Below are positions 12,307 to 21,076 of a stretch of DNA of 64,000 nucleotides, in pieces (within the stretch, counting starts at the first letter, position 1; the number at the start of each line of letters is the position of its first letter). The notes under the pieces were generated by a model. The model had not been told where the DNA came from and made no database searches. It worked only from the letters and a program-made list of their open reading frames with translations. The stretch lies in the NCBI RefSeq assembly GCF_009909235.1, contig NZ_JAAAPO010000005.1, forward strand, positions 310,001-374,000. Direction: 5' to 3'. Source of the stretch: Novosphingobium ovatum (GTDB lineage: Bacteria; Pseudomonadota; Alphaproteobacteria; Sphingomonadales; Sphingomonadaceae). The position numbers and the translations under genes are program-made.

Positions 12307-12870
12307 ATGTCTTTTGCACCCCACCGCCATTTGATGCGCCGCCTGCGCCGTGCCAGCCTGCCGGTCTGCATCATGGCCCTTGCCTTTGGCGGGAGCGCCA
12401 GCCCAACACCTGCGCAGGACGTGGCCCGCCACGACAGCAGCGCCCCGGTCGACTATGCCGCCGACCGTATCGAGGTATTGGACAAAGCCCAAAGGGTGAT
12501 GTTGTCGGGCAATGTCGACATCACACAAAAGGACCTGCGGCTGCGTGCAGCCAGGACGATTGTTTCCTATACCGGCGGCAACGGCAATTATGGCGATGTG
12601 AAGATTGATCGCATTGTTGCCACCGGCAACGTCGAAATCCTGCGCGGCGATGAAAAGGTGTGGGGCGATGTTGCGGTCTATGATTTTGCGCGCCGCGTGA
12701 TCACCGTTGCGGGCAATGTGCGGCTGCAAAATGCCCGCGCCAACGGCACTGGCGGGCGTCTGGTGATCGATCTGGATCAGCATACCTCGCAATTCGTGGG
12801 CCAGTCCTCTGCCGAAGGAGCGGCAGGGGGCCGCGTCAAGGGTACCTTCAACGTCAAGAAGAAGGACTGA
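12307..12870 (+). CDS. lptA: LPS transport periplasmic protein LptA
   Basis: This 187-residue secreted protein forms the periplasmic bridge for lipopolysaccharide. A signal peptide (about residues 1-38, ending near PTPAQD) precedes an OstA/LptA domain with the repeated beta-strand pattern starting at VDYAADRIEVLDKAQRVM. The C-terminus has a short basic tail ending in KKKD. The next gene, a GDP-fucose-synthase homologue, begins 24 bp downstream, so sugar-donor synthesis may be partly transcribed from the lpt operon. Confidence 0.88.
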   Translation: MSFAPHRHLMRRLRRASLPVCIMALAFGGSASPTPAQDVARHDSSAPVDYAADRIEVLDKAQRVMLSGNVDITQKDLRLRAARTIVSYTGGNGNYGDVKIDRIVATGNVEILRGDEKVWGDVAVYDFARRVITVAGNVRLQNARANGTGGRLVIDLDQHTSQFVGQSSAEGAAGGRVKGTFNVKKKD

Positions 12871-12894
12871 GCCGACCACCTGGAGTGGCGCGCG

Positions 12895-13833
12895 ATGACA
12901 TTTGATCTCCAAGGCAAAAAGGTCTGGGTAGCGGGCCATCGTGGCATGCTGGGATCAGCGCTGGTGCGGCGGCTGTCGCGTGAGGATTGCGAAATCCTGA
13001 CGGTGGATCGTGCCCAGCTGGACCAGCGCGATGGCGCCGCGGTGCTGCGCTGGGTACAGTCAACACGGCCAGACGCGGTGATCATCGCATCGGCCAAGGC
13101 CGGCGGGATCATGGCCCACCGCATGCAGCCGGTGGAATTCCTGCTGGATAATCTGCAGATCGGCACAGCCATTCTGGCCGCCGCGCATGCCTGCGATGTC
13201 GACCGTGCTGTGTTCATCAGCTCGTCGGCGGTGTACCCGGCCCAAACCGCCATGCCCATTCACGAGTCCGCCTTGTTGACCGGGCCGTTTGATCCCTCCC
13301 ACCATGGCTATGCCATTGCCAAAATTGCCGGCATGGCGCTGGCACAGGCCTATAGCAGGCAGTATGGCCGGGCCTATATCTCCGCTCTACCGACGAACTT
13401 ATATGGTCCAGGCGACAAGTATGATGCAACCACATCGCATGTCGTGCCAGCTATCATCCGCAAGGTGCATGAAGCTAGCCAGATTGGTGAACCGGTGGTC
13501 GTCTGGGGCAGCGGTCGACCGCGGCGGGAATTGCTCCATGTCGACGATTGTGCCGACGCCTGCGTTCACCTGCTGCAACACCATGCTGGCGACGAACACG
13601 TCAACGTTGGCTATGGCAGTGACGTATCAATTATCGATCTAACCCTTATGGTTATGGAAACCATCAGCTATCACGGCAAGATCCTGCATGATCTGGACAA
13701 ACCCGACGGAACGATGCAAAAACTGATGTCTTCGGACCGGTTGCGGGCGTTGGGCTGGATACCGCGCATTGATTTGCGAACCGGACTGGCAGGCACCTAC
13801 GCCGACTTTCTCGAACGGTTCGCGCTGGACTGA
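12895..13833 (+). CDS. GDP-L-fucose synthase-like epimerase/reductase lacking the catalytic cysteine
   Basis: This 312-residue extended SDR aligns end to end with E. coli Fcl, which turns GDP-4-keto-6-deoxymannose into GDP-L-fucose. Shared regions are VAGHRGMLGSALVRRL, YAIAKIAG (Tyr139, Lys143), LPTNLYGPGDKYD, SHVVPAI (His182), VVWGSGRPRRELLHVDD and KPDGT. From memory of the E. coli enzyme, Cys109 and His179 are the epimerisation acid and base. The histidine is kept, but the cysteine position (SSCIYP in E. coli) is Ala112 here (SSAVYP). The product could therefore differ from fucose. No GDP-mannose 4,6-dehydratase lies in the window. Confidence 0.85.
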   Translation: MTFDLQGKKVWVAGHRGMLGSALVRRLSREDCEILTVDRAQLDQRDGAAVLRWVQSTRPDAVIIASAKAGGIMAHRMQPVEFLLDNLQIGTAILAAAHACDVDRAVFISSSAVYPAQTAMPIHESALLTGPFDPSHHGYAIAKIAGMALAQAYSRQYGRAYISALPTNLYGPGDKYDATTSHVVPAIIRKVHEASQIGEPVVVWGSGRPRRELLHVDDCADACVHLLQHHAGDEHVNVGYGSDVSIIDLTLMVMETISYHGKILHDLDKPDGTMQKLMSSDRLRALGWIPRIDLRTGLAGTYADFLERFALD

Positions 13834-13936
13834 ACAACGGCCATTTGAGCCATCCACGCGTCCACAAATGGGCTGCCCACCTCTTAACAATGTACCAAAT
13901 TGACCTGCCCACTAGGTGCTTGCTCGTAAATTTCCC

Positions 13937-13964
13937 TTGCCAAACGGCCTCACGAGGCTAGAAC
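13937..13964 (+). promoter_or_regulatory. possible sigma-70 promoter for the plus-strand EPS genes
   Basis: TTGCCA (13937-13942) and TAGAAC (13959-13964) are separated by 16 bp in the 282-bp gap between the fcl homologue and the GT4 gene. The gap is visibly richer in A and T than its flanks. The match is only moderate. Confidence 0.3.
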
Positions 13965-14115
13965 CTTTCGCAAGTGCAATATCGCCGGCAAATAGTTCGC
14001 TGCAAAGCTTTGACCGACAGAATCGAGGCAAATTCGATTTATCGGCCTAATCTAAGGCGGGCTGACATGGTGATAGAGGCCAAAGAATTTTGCGTTCAGC
14101 CTTTCAAGGTCAGTC

Positions 14116-15315
14116 ATGAAAATCTTGATCTCGGACTATTGCGGACATCCCTTTCAGGTACAACTGTCTCGAGAGTTGGCGCGGCGCGGACATCAGGTTC
14201 TGCACATGTTTTTCGCCGGTTTTCAGACGCCAAAGGGCAATCTCGTCCGCAGCGAAAGCGATCCGGCAGGGTTTGACATCACCTATGTCAACACCCGCGA
14301 AACCTTTCGCAAAATGGCCTTTGTCCGCCGCCGTCAGCAAGAGATCGAGGTCGGCCATGCTTTGGCCGCGAAGCTGCGCGAATTTCAGCCCGACATTGTG
14401 ATCTCGTCGAACACGCCGCTGGACACCCAGCGCATTTTCCAAAAGGCCGCGCGCGAGGTCGGAGCCGATTTCGTGTTCTGGCTGCAGGACATCTATTCCT
14501 TTGGCATCAGCCATGTGGTGCCGCGCAAATTGCCGGTGCTGGGCCATCTGGTCGCCGCCTTTTATCGCTGGCTGGAATTCAAGATGCTCGCCAGCAGCGA
14601 TCGTATTGTGGCGATCACTTCGGATTTTCGCCAGATTCTGGCGGACAAGGGCATCTCCACCGACAAGATCGACGTGATCGAGAACTGGGCGCCGCTGGAC
14701 GAGTTGCCCAGCTTCCCCCGCGAGAACGAATGGGCGCGGGCCAACATGCACCCGGACAAGCTGCGCTTCGTCTATTCCGGTACGCTCGGTTACAAGCACG
14801 ATCCCAGCCTGTTGCTGGAACTGGCCCAGCGCCAGCCTGACGCCCATGTCCATGTCTTTTCCGAAGGCGATCCGGCCAGCGGTCTGGCGCGCGACGCACA
14901 GGCGGCAGGTGTCACCAATCTGACTGTCCACCCCTGGGTGTCCTTTGCCGACCTGCCCAAGATGCTGTCTGGCGCGGACGTGTTTGTCGCGATCATCGAG
15001 GCGGAGGCCGGGGTGTATTGCGTCCCCTCCAAGATCCTGACCTATCTGGCGGTTGGCCGCCCGATTCTGGCCTCGATGCCGGGTGAAAATCTGGCCGCGC
15101 GCCTGCTGGAAGCCAACGATGCCGGTCGTGTCGCACCGCCCAAAGAGCGCGCCGCGTTCATGGCGCATGCCGCCGAACTGGCCGCTGATGCGGACCTTCG
15201 GGCGAGCATGGGCGAAAAGGGTCGCGCCTATGCTGCGCGCACATTCGATATTGGCCTCATCGCCGACAAGTTTGAAACACTGATTGCCCGCCTGCCGCAT
15301 GGCCGGGCGCCCTAA
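14116..15315 (+). CDS. GT4 family glycosyltransferase (WcaI/WbuB-like)
   Basis: This 399-residue cytoplasmic GT-B enzyme probably adds one sugar to the lipid-linked EPS repeat. The N-terminal acceptor domain begins MKILISDYCGHP. The donor domain includes VYSGTLGYKHDP and an EAEAGVYCVPSKILTYLAVGRP segment typical of WcaI/WbuB-like GT4 proteins. It is followed after 11 bp by the GDP-mannose epimerase, suggesting cotranscription. The sugar cannot be predicted. Confidence 0.83.
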   Translation: MKILISDYCGHPFQVQLSRELARRGHQVLHMFFAGFQTPKGNLVRSESDPAGFDITYVNTRETFRKMAFVRRRQQEIEVGHALAAKLREFQPDIVISSNTPLDTQRIFQKAAREVGADFVFWLQDIYSFGISHVVPRKLPVLGHLVAAFYRWLEFKMLASSDRIVAITSDFRQILADKGISTDKIDVIENWAPLDELPSFPRENEWARANMHPDKLRFVYSGTLGYKHDPSLLLELAQRQPDAHVHVFSEGDPASGLARDAQAAGVTNLTVHPWVSFADLPKMLSGADVFVAIIEAEAGVYCVPSKILTYLAVGRPILASMPGENLAARLLEANDAGRVAPPKERAAFMAHAAELAADADLRASMGEKGRAYAARTFDIGLIADKFETLIARLPHGRAP

Positions 15316-15326
15316 GGAGTACGTAC

Positions 15327-16298
15327 ATGAAAACTGCACTGGTTCTTGGTGCCGGCGGCTTTATCGGCGGCCACCTCGTAAAGCGCCTGAAGCGCGAAGG
15401 TTTTTGGGTTCGCGGTGTGGACCTGAAGTTCCACGAGCACGCCGAAACCGAAGCCGACGACTTTGTGATCGCCGACCTGCGTCAGCAGGATGCGGTGCAT
15501 CGCATGATCGACCGCAACTTTGATGAAGTGTACCAGTTGGCCGCCGACATGGGTGGCGCGGGCTACATCTTCACCGGCGAACACGACGCCGACATCATGC
15601 ACAACTCGGCCACGATCAACCTGAACGTTGCCGACATCGCGCACAAGCGCAACATCAAGAAGGTGTTCTACTCCTCGTCGGCCTGCATGTACCCGGCCTA
15701 CAATCAGGAAGACCCCGAGAACCCCAACTGCAAGGAAGAATCGGCCTATCCCGCCGCGCCTGACAGCGAATATGGCTGGGAAAAGCTGTTTTCGGAACGC
15801 CTGTTCCTTGCCTATAACCGCAACTATGGCATGCAGAACCGCGTTGCCCGCTTCCACAACATCTTCGGCCCCGAAGGCACCTGGGAAGGCGGCAAGGAAA
15901 AGGCGCCGGCCGCCGTTTGCCGCAAGATCGCCATGGCCAAGTCGGGCGATGCCATCGAACTGTGGGGCGACGGCAAGCAGACCCGTTCGTTCCTGTATGT
16001 CGATGAATGCGTCGAAGGCGTGCTGCGCCTGACTCGTTGCCCGCACTTTGAAGGCCCGGTGAACATCGGTTCGGACGAGATGGTGACGATCAACCAGCTG
16101 GTTGACATGGTTGCCGACATCGCCGGCAAGAAGATCGAAAAGAACCATATCCCCGGACCGACCGGCGTGCGCGGCCGCAATTCGGAAAACTCGCTGATCC
16201 AGGAAAAGCTTGGCTGGGCCCCTTCGCAGACGCTGCGTGAAGGTCTGGAAAAGACCTATGAATGGATCGAACAGCAGGTCCGTCGTAACTCGCGCTGA
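15327..16298 (+). CDS. GDP-mannose 3,5-epimerase-like protein
   Basis: This 323-residue extended SDR closely matches plant GDP-mannose 3',5'-epimerase (GME), which makes GDP-L-galactose and GDP-L-gulose. The fold starts with LGAGGFIGGHLVKRLK. The catalytic cysteine is Cys120 (SSSACMYP, equivalent to Arabidopsis Cys145). The SDR pair is Tyr149 and Lys153 (YGWEK). The second acid/base lysine lies in GGKEKAPAAVCRK. RFHNIFGPEGTW, WGDGKQTRSFLYVDECVEG and HIPGPTGVRGRNS are also near-identical to GME. The spacing before it is 11 bp with AAGGAG upstream. It implies an L-hexose donor for this polymer. Confidence 0.85.
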   Translation: MKTALVLGAGGFIGGHLVKRLKREGFWVRGVDLKFHEHAETEADDFVIADLRQQDAVHRMIDRNFDEVYQLAADMGGAGYIFTGEHDADIMHNSATINLNVADIAHKRNIKKVFYSSSACMYPAYNQEDPENPNCKEESAYPAAPDSEYGWEKLFSERLFLAYNRNYGMQNRVARFHNIFGPEGTWEGGKEKAPAAVCRKIAMAKSGDAIELWGDGKQTRSFLYVDECVEGVLRLTRCPHFEGPVNIGSDEMVTINQLVDMVADIAGKKIEKNHIPGPTGVRGRNSENSLIQEKLGWAPSQTLREGLEKTYEWIEQQVRRNSR

Positions 16299-16307
16299 AC
16301 GCAATGA

Positions 16308-16360
16308 TGTGCCCGCCCACCGATTCGCGTGTGCTGCACGCGGGCCGGACGGCGGGCACA
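16308..16360 (+). other. compound hairpin between the GME-like gene and the flippase
   Basis: An outer perfect 10-bp inverted repeat (TGTGCCCGCC at 16308-16317, GGCGGGCACA at 16351-16360) encloses an inner 6-bp stem (CGCGTG and CACGCG, 16326-16342). There is no T-run, so it is not a standard terminator. It could be an mRNA stability or attenuation element. Confidence 0.5.
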
Positions 16361-16427
16361 ACCTTGCCTGCGCATTTGATCTGCCATTTCGCGCCCATCG
16401 CCCTCCGGCATATCCGGTAGCTTCGCC

Positions 16428-17807
16428 ATGATCCCAGGCCTTCTCCGCAACGCTGCCCGCTCACGGTTGATGCGTGCCATCATGGTTGGTGCCTATGGAC
16501 AGGGTATCCAGATCGGCCTGCAATTGCTGGGCGTACCGATCATGGTCGCCCAGTGGGGGCTGGCCAATTACGGTGTGTGGCTGGCGCTGTATTCGCTGCC
16601 CGCCTATCTGGCGATGGCCGATTTCGGCCTGACGACCGCCGCGGCCAACGACATGGCCATGAGCATGACCAAGGGCGACAAGGATAGCGCCCACCACGTC
16701 TTTCAGGCCCTGCGCCTGTTGGTGGCGCTGGTGGTTGGCGCGCTGTTCTGCATCGCAGCGGCGGTGATTTTCTGGCCCTCGTCCACCATGCTGGACTTCG
16801 CCCAACAGGCGACAGATGGGCACGCGCGTGCCGTCACGCTGATCTTGGTGGTTTACGGGCTGGTGGGGCTGTCAAACGGCACGGTCAACGCCGGTTTTCG
16901 CGCCGTGGACCGCTTTGCCTATGGCGGGACGCTGTATCAAACTGTCTTTTTGATCGAAACCAGCCTGTTGCTGGGATCGATCGTGCTGGGCGCCACGCTG
17001 TTTCAGGCCGCAACGGTGATGATCGTGATCCGCGTGGGCGGCTCAGCCTTTGCCAATTGGACACTGCGCCGCCAGTTTCCCGAATTCGCCCGCCGCCAGG
17101 GCACGATCCGCATGGGCGTGCTGCGCCAATTGATGCGTCCGGCGTTGGGTTCGATGATCCTGCCTTTTGCCAATGCCACCGCCATGCAGGGGCCGGTGCT
17201 GCTGATCACTTCGATGCTGGGCGCGGCGGCTGTGCCGATGTACACCACCGCACGCACCCTTACCCGCTTCCCGTTGCAATTGGTGATGATCCTGTCGGTG
17301 GCCACGGTCACCCGGTTTACCGTGGCCCATGCGGCCGATTCTGCCCAGAACAAGGCGCGTCTTGTGCTGCTCAACCTGCTGGTCACCGCCGCGCTGCTGG
17401 TGCCCGCAACGCTGGGCGTGATCCTGCTGGGGCAATGGGTCATCTTGCACTGGACGCGCGGCGCGATTCATACCGATGGCGTGCTTTTGGCGCTGCTGGC
17501 CGGCACGATGCTGGCCAATGGCTGCTGGACAGTGCTGTCCAATTTCCTCATCGCGCTGAACCTGCAAGAGCGCTTTGCCTATTACTACGCGGCATCGGCG
17601 GTGCTGGCGCTGGGTCTGGGCCGATGGCTGATCCCGATGCTGGGTATTCGCGGCATTGGCACGGCGGTGCTGGTTGCCGATCTGTTGATGCTGACGCTGC
17701 TGATTTCGCTGGTGCTTCGTCTGGGGATCCTGAACCGCGCCGCGATTGGCGCCGAAGCTCAGGCCCTTTGGCGGCGCATCCGTCCCGCCGCCCAACCCGT
17801 TTCCTGA
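16428..17807 (+). CDS. Wzx-type polysaccharide flippase (MOP superfamily)
   Basis: This 459-residue integral membrane protein has about 12 hydrophobic segments. A short amphipathic N-terminus is followed by the first span near YGQGIQIGLQLLGVPIMV, and LANYGVWLALYSLPAYL is typical of Wzx/RfbX flippases. It would flip the undecaprenyl-diphosphate-linked repeat to the periplasm. It is the only flippase candidate in the EPS locus. The alternative, a generic MATE-like transporter, is less likely among glycosyltransferases. Confidence 0.8.
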   Translation: MIPGLLRNAARSRLMRAIMVGAYGQGIQIGLQLLGVPIMVAQWGLANYGVWLALYSLPAYLAMADFGLTTAAANDMAMSMTKGDKDSAHHVFQALRLLVALVVGALFCIAAAVIFWPSSTMLDFAQQATDGHARAVTLILVVYGLVGLSNGTVNAGFRAVDRFAYGGTLYQTVFLIETSLLLGSIVLGATLFQAATVMIVIRVGGSAFANWTLRRQFPEFARRQGTIRMGVLRQLMRPALGSMILPFANATAMQGPVLLITSMLGAAAVPMYTTARTLTRFPLQLVMILSVATVTRFTVAHAADSAQNKARLVLLNLLVTAALLVPATLGVILLGQWVILHWTRGAIHTDGVLLALLAGTMLANGCWTVLSNFLIALNLQERFAYYYAASAVLALGLGRWLIPMLGIRGIGTAVLVADLLMLTLLISLVLRLGILNRAAIGAEAQALWRRIRPAAQPVS

Positions 17808-17860
17808 CACGCCGGCGCCACAGGCCCGGCCGACAAGCCATTTTCCAAGGAGCCGTTTGA

Positions 17861-18778
17861 ATGTCAGCAGCAACGCCCCGCTTCAGCATCCTGATCCCGG
17901 TCTACAATGCTGCCGGCTTCATCGAGGCAACCTTGCTGTCGATCGCCAAGCAGAACTTTCCGGGTGTTGAAATCATCCTGATGGACGGCGGCAGCAACGA
18001 CGGCACGCTGGACATCGCGCGCGCCTATCCGGGGCTGGATATCAAGATCACCAGCGAGCCCGACAAGGGCCAGTTGCACGCCCTGCAAAAGGCCACGCAA
18101 AAAGCCACTGGCGAGATCTGCTACTGGCTGAATGCCGATGACATCCTGATGCCCGGCTCATTGGCCGAGGTGGACAAGGCCTTCCGCGACGACCCGACGC
18201 TGGACCTGGTGTTTTCCGACGACTTCGCCTTCTACGAAGAGCGCCAGTTGCTGGTGAACGGCGGTTTGATCAAGGGCATGACCTTCGCCGACCATTCGCT
18301 TTATTATCGCCAGATGTATTCCGAATGCGTGTTCTGGAAGCGGGAAAAGACCGTCCTGTTGCCCGAATCCTTCTACGATCTGCGGCTGTACACCGACTAT
18401 GCCTTTTTCCTGAACCTGCGCATCGGGTTGAAGGAAAAGTGGCTGCCCAAGCGGCTTGGCGCGTTCCGCTCGGTCGCGGGGCAAATTTCGCAGACCTATC
18501 AGGATCGCCGCCGCACCGAACCGCCCCGCATCAAGGCCCATTGCTTTGAACGGCAAGGATGGTCGCCCCAGAGCATCGCGTTGCGGCGCGCGCTGCACGG
18601 GCCCAGCTTCTTCTTGCGCCAATGGCTGCGCCCGGCCATCCATGCCGCCTTGCGCGCTGCGGGGCGCAAACTGGATGGTGGCGCCAGCCGTGCGGCCAAG
18701 AACGATGCCTTCTTCAACGACTGGCTGAACCCGCAAAAGCCGGTGACGCCCGCGCTGATCCAGCTTCTCTATCGCTGA
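17861..18778 (+). CDS. GT2 family glycosyltransferase
   Basis: This 305-residue GT-A enzyme begins FSILIPVYNAAGFIEATL and has the family 2 features: DGGSNDGT near residue 45 and the metal-binding LNADD near residue 90. The N-terminal domain resembles WcaA-like transferases. The C-terminal 90 residues are basic and may touch the membrane. AAGGAG lies 9 nt before the ATG. The next GT2 gene follows after 21 bp. Confidence 0.85.
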   Translation: MSAATPRFSILIPVYNAAGFIEATLLSIAKQNFPGVEIILMDGGSNDGTLDIARAYPGLDIKITSEPDKGQLHALQKATQKATGEICYWLNADDILMPGSLAEVDKAFRDDPTLDLVFSDDFAFYEERQLLVNGGLIKGMTFADHSLYYRQMYSECVFWKREKTVLLPESFYDLRLYTDYAFFLNLRIGLKEKWLPKRLGAFRSVAGQISQTYQDRRRTEPPRIKAHCFERQGWSPQSIALRRALHGPSFFLRQWLRPAIHAALRAAGRKLDGGASRAAKNDAFFNDWLNPQKPVTPALIQLLYR

Positions 18779-18799
18779 CCCCCACGCGAGAGCCATGCC

Positions 18800-19645
18800 A
18801 TGCCCAAGATTTCCGTTCTGATCCCGGCCTACAAACGGCCCGATGATCTGCGCAACACGCTGCGCAACACGCTGGAACAGGACTACAGCGACTATGAGAT
18901 CGTTGTGGTCGACGACGGCACGCCCGACGACACGATCGAGGTCGCGGTGCGCGAGTTTCCGCAAGTGCGCTATGAGCGCACGCCTGAAAATCTGGGGCTG
19001 ATCGGTGCGCGCAATTATGGCGCCCGCCAATGCCGGGGCGAGTTGATCCTCAATCTGGATGATGACAGCTGGCTGACCGACAAGGACGGTTTGGCCCGCA
19101 TCGCCGAAGCGATGGACGCCAACCCCCAGATCGGCATCGCGGGCCTGAACATCGGTCTGGAGCGTCGAGGCTATTTGTGGCCAGTCGATGCCCCCTCACA
19201 GGCGCTGCGCGGATACATTGGCTGTGGCAACGTCTATCGCCGGTCGGTGATCGACGCGGTGGGCGAATATGTCGCGGAATTCCGCCGTCAGGGCGAAGAG
19301 CTTGATCGCACCATACGCGCAATCGATGCCGGATTTGACGTGCGCAGCCTGCCGCATATCCGGGTGTGGCACGCTGAATCGCCGATCAACCGCAAACCGC
19401 GCGATCACATGGCGTTCGAAGCAGCAAACTATCTGCGGCGCGAATTGATCCGCGCGCCTTTTGTGCTGCTGCCGCTGGGCATCGGGCGGGCGCTGCGTTT
19501 TGTGGTGATCAACCACAAGGCAATCAATATGCCGCTGTATCGCGAGGAAGTGTTGGGCAAGCGCGTGCCGCTGCGCGCCTTTGTGTGCAAATATCGCAAG
19601 CCCGTTGGCATCAAAGCCTATTTCAACTGGCTCTCGCGCCCCTGA
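18800..19645 (+). CDS. GT2 family glycosyltransferase
   Basis: This 281-residue GT-A enzyme has the family 2 N-terminus (ISVLIPAYKRPDDL), VVDDGTPDDT, and an extended acidic metal site NLDDDSW near residue 90. A later IGCGNVYRRSVIDAVG segment fits the acceptor half. It is the last gene of the plus-strand EPS arm, ending 84 bp before the convergent tailspike-like gene with a hairpin terminator between them. Confidence 0.85.
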   Translation: MPKISVLIPAYKRPDDLRNTLRNTLEQDYSDYEIVVVDDGTPDDTIEVAVREFPQVRYERTPENLGLIGARNYGARQCRGELILNLDDDSWLTDKDGLARIAEAMDANPQIGIAGLNIGLERRGYLWPVDAPSQALRGYIGCGNVYRRSVIDAVGEYVAEFRRQGEELDRTIRAIDAGFDVRSLPHIRVWHAESPINRKPRDHMAFEAANYLRRELIRAPFVLLPLGIGRALRFVVINHKAINMPLYREEVLGKRVPLRAFVCKYRKPVGIKAYFNWLSRP

Positions 19646-19677
19646 ACAGGGCGCGGCCCGCCTAGCCGGCCACGACA

Positions 19678-19716
19678 AACGCGAGCAGGCGGTGGAAAGC
19701 CCAGCCTGTTCGCGTT
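19678..19716. terminator. bidirectional hairpin terminator between convergent genes
   Basis: AACGCGAGCAGGC (19678-19690) pairs with GCCTGTTCGCGTT (19704-19716) with one G-U pair and a 13-nt loop. It lies between the stops of the plus-strand GT2 gene and the minus-strand tailspike-like gene. Confidence 0.65.
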
Positions 19717-19729
19717 GCCGTACAAGGGA

Positions 19730-21076
19730 TCAGGCGATGCGCATGGTCAGCACGCCCGTGCTGCTGTTGATATAGACATTGCCGATCGACAAACCGCCGG
19801 TCGCAGCCGCACTGTCGTTGGCGTATCGCGGAAACCAGCTGGAATCGAAGCGCTGCGTGATACAGCCAGAACCATTCACCCAAATCACGTTATTGCCATA
19901 GGAGTTGCCCCCCTGCGTCACGGTCGCGGCCGTGCTGGCGCTGAAAATATGGGCATTTATCGAGTTCCACGCGCAGCCGCCCGAAACCTTTTTGATCACA
20001 ACACCATAGCGCAGCGAATAGGGTGTTGCGCCACGATCAAAAATGCCCAGCGCCGGAAAGATATTCGAGCTGCTGTCTTCGAGCACCAACCCGTCGAACG
20101 CCTGTGGCAACGGGTTGGACGTGGCCGTGAAAGTGGCCGAATAGCCCGGAGGCCCCTCGATATAAGCGCTGCTGAACAAATTCTTGAGGCAACCCTTGAG
20201 ATAGATCCCAGTCGCGCCGCTGTTTTGCACTTCGATCGGGCCAAACTGATTCATGCTGGCGCCGTTCAGGAACAGCCCCTGGCCATATGTGCTGCGATTG
20301 CTCTGTCCGGAATACCAGGCCTTGATATTGGACACGCGATTGTTGGCAAAGGAGGGTCCGAAGTAGAAACCACAAAGCCCCGAGCCCCCAGCATCCAGAT
20401 TGCTGTAGAAGCTGTCATAGCCCAACAGTTCAAAACCGTGGCCACCGCAATCCATCGTCCAGATGCGATCGAAATAGTTGGCGCCACTGGCCTGCACCCG
20501 CATACCAGACCCGGTCGCGTTCAGGATCAGCACATCATAGACGGCATTGCGCGGATCGCCTTTGCCAAAACGGTTCATGTTCGCGTGGCTGACCCAAGAG
20601 CCGGTCAAGTTGAGATCGAGACCAATGTTCGCGCTGCCCACGTTGGCACCATCGATGGTCAGGCTGGCGATGGTGATATTGGCGTCATCACCCGTTGCGT
20701 TGGCGATCACCGGACCGGTGCTACCCGCCTTTTGCCGCAAGACAGTGCGGCCGCGCCCGGTCCCCATCAGAGTCGCGCCATTGGGCACAACAATGTTGCT
20801 GACCATGTAAGCCCCCGTCGGGCTGCCATCCAGCAACAGCGGCTTGCCCGCCGCCAGCGCGGCGTTGATCGCGGCGGTTTGATCCGTCGTGCTGTCGGGC
20901 AGGATGCCCAGCGACGACGCCGTGACGAACCCAGCCGTTGCCAGCGCAGCCTCGGCTGCTTGGGCGCGGGCAACCTCGATGGTGAGATTGGACGCGTTGG
21001 TGGTCGACAACGCGACGGCATTGGCCGCGTTGGTGCTGGCCTGAATGGCCAGCTTGCGCGAGATCATGTCAATCAT
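19730..21076 (-). CDS. phage tailspike-like right-handed beta-helix protein
   Basis: This 448-residue protein starts with a Thr/Asn/Ala-rich helical segment that includes EVARAQAAEAAL, a motif I associate with phage tail-fibre stalks. A linker containing TDQTAAINAALAAGKPLLLDG follows, the usual N-terminal cap of pectate-lyase-type tailspikes. From about residue 100 to 400, short Asn/Gly-rich strands repeat (NGATLMGTGRGRTVL, ANITIASLTIDGANVG, and so on), as in parallel beta-helices that bind or cleave polysaccharide. No signal peptide is seen. It overlaps the upstream gene by ATGA. No other tail genes are adjacent. Confidence 0.7.
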   Translation of the reverse strand: MIDMISRKLAIQASTNAANAVALSTTNASNLTIEVARAQAAEAALATAGFVTASSLGILPDSTTDQTAAINAALAAGKPLLLDGSPTGAYMVSNIVVPNGATLMGTGRGRTVLRQKAGSTGPVIANATGDDANITIASLTIDGANVGSANIGLDLNLTGSWVSHANMNRFGKGDPRNAVYDVLILNATGSGMRVQASGANYFDRIWTMDCGGHGFELLGYDSFYSNLDAGGSGLCGFYFGPSFANNRVSNIKAWYSGQSNRSTYGQGLFLNGASMNQFGPIEVQNSGATGIYLKGCLKNLFSSAYIEGPPGYSATFTATSNPLPQAFDGLVLEDSSSNIFPALGIFDRGATPYSLRYGVVIKKVSGGCAWNSINAHIFSASTAATVTQGGNSYGNNVIWVNGSGCITQRFDSSWFPRYANDSAAATGGLSIGNVYINSSTGVLTMRIA

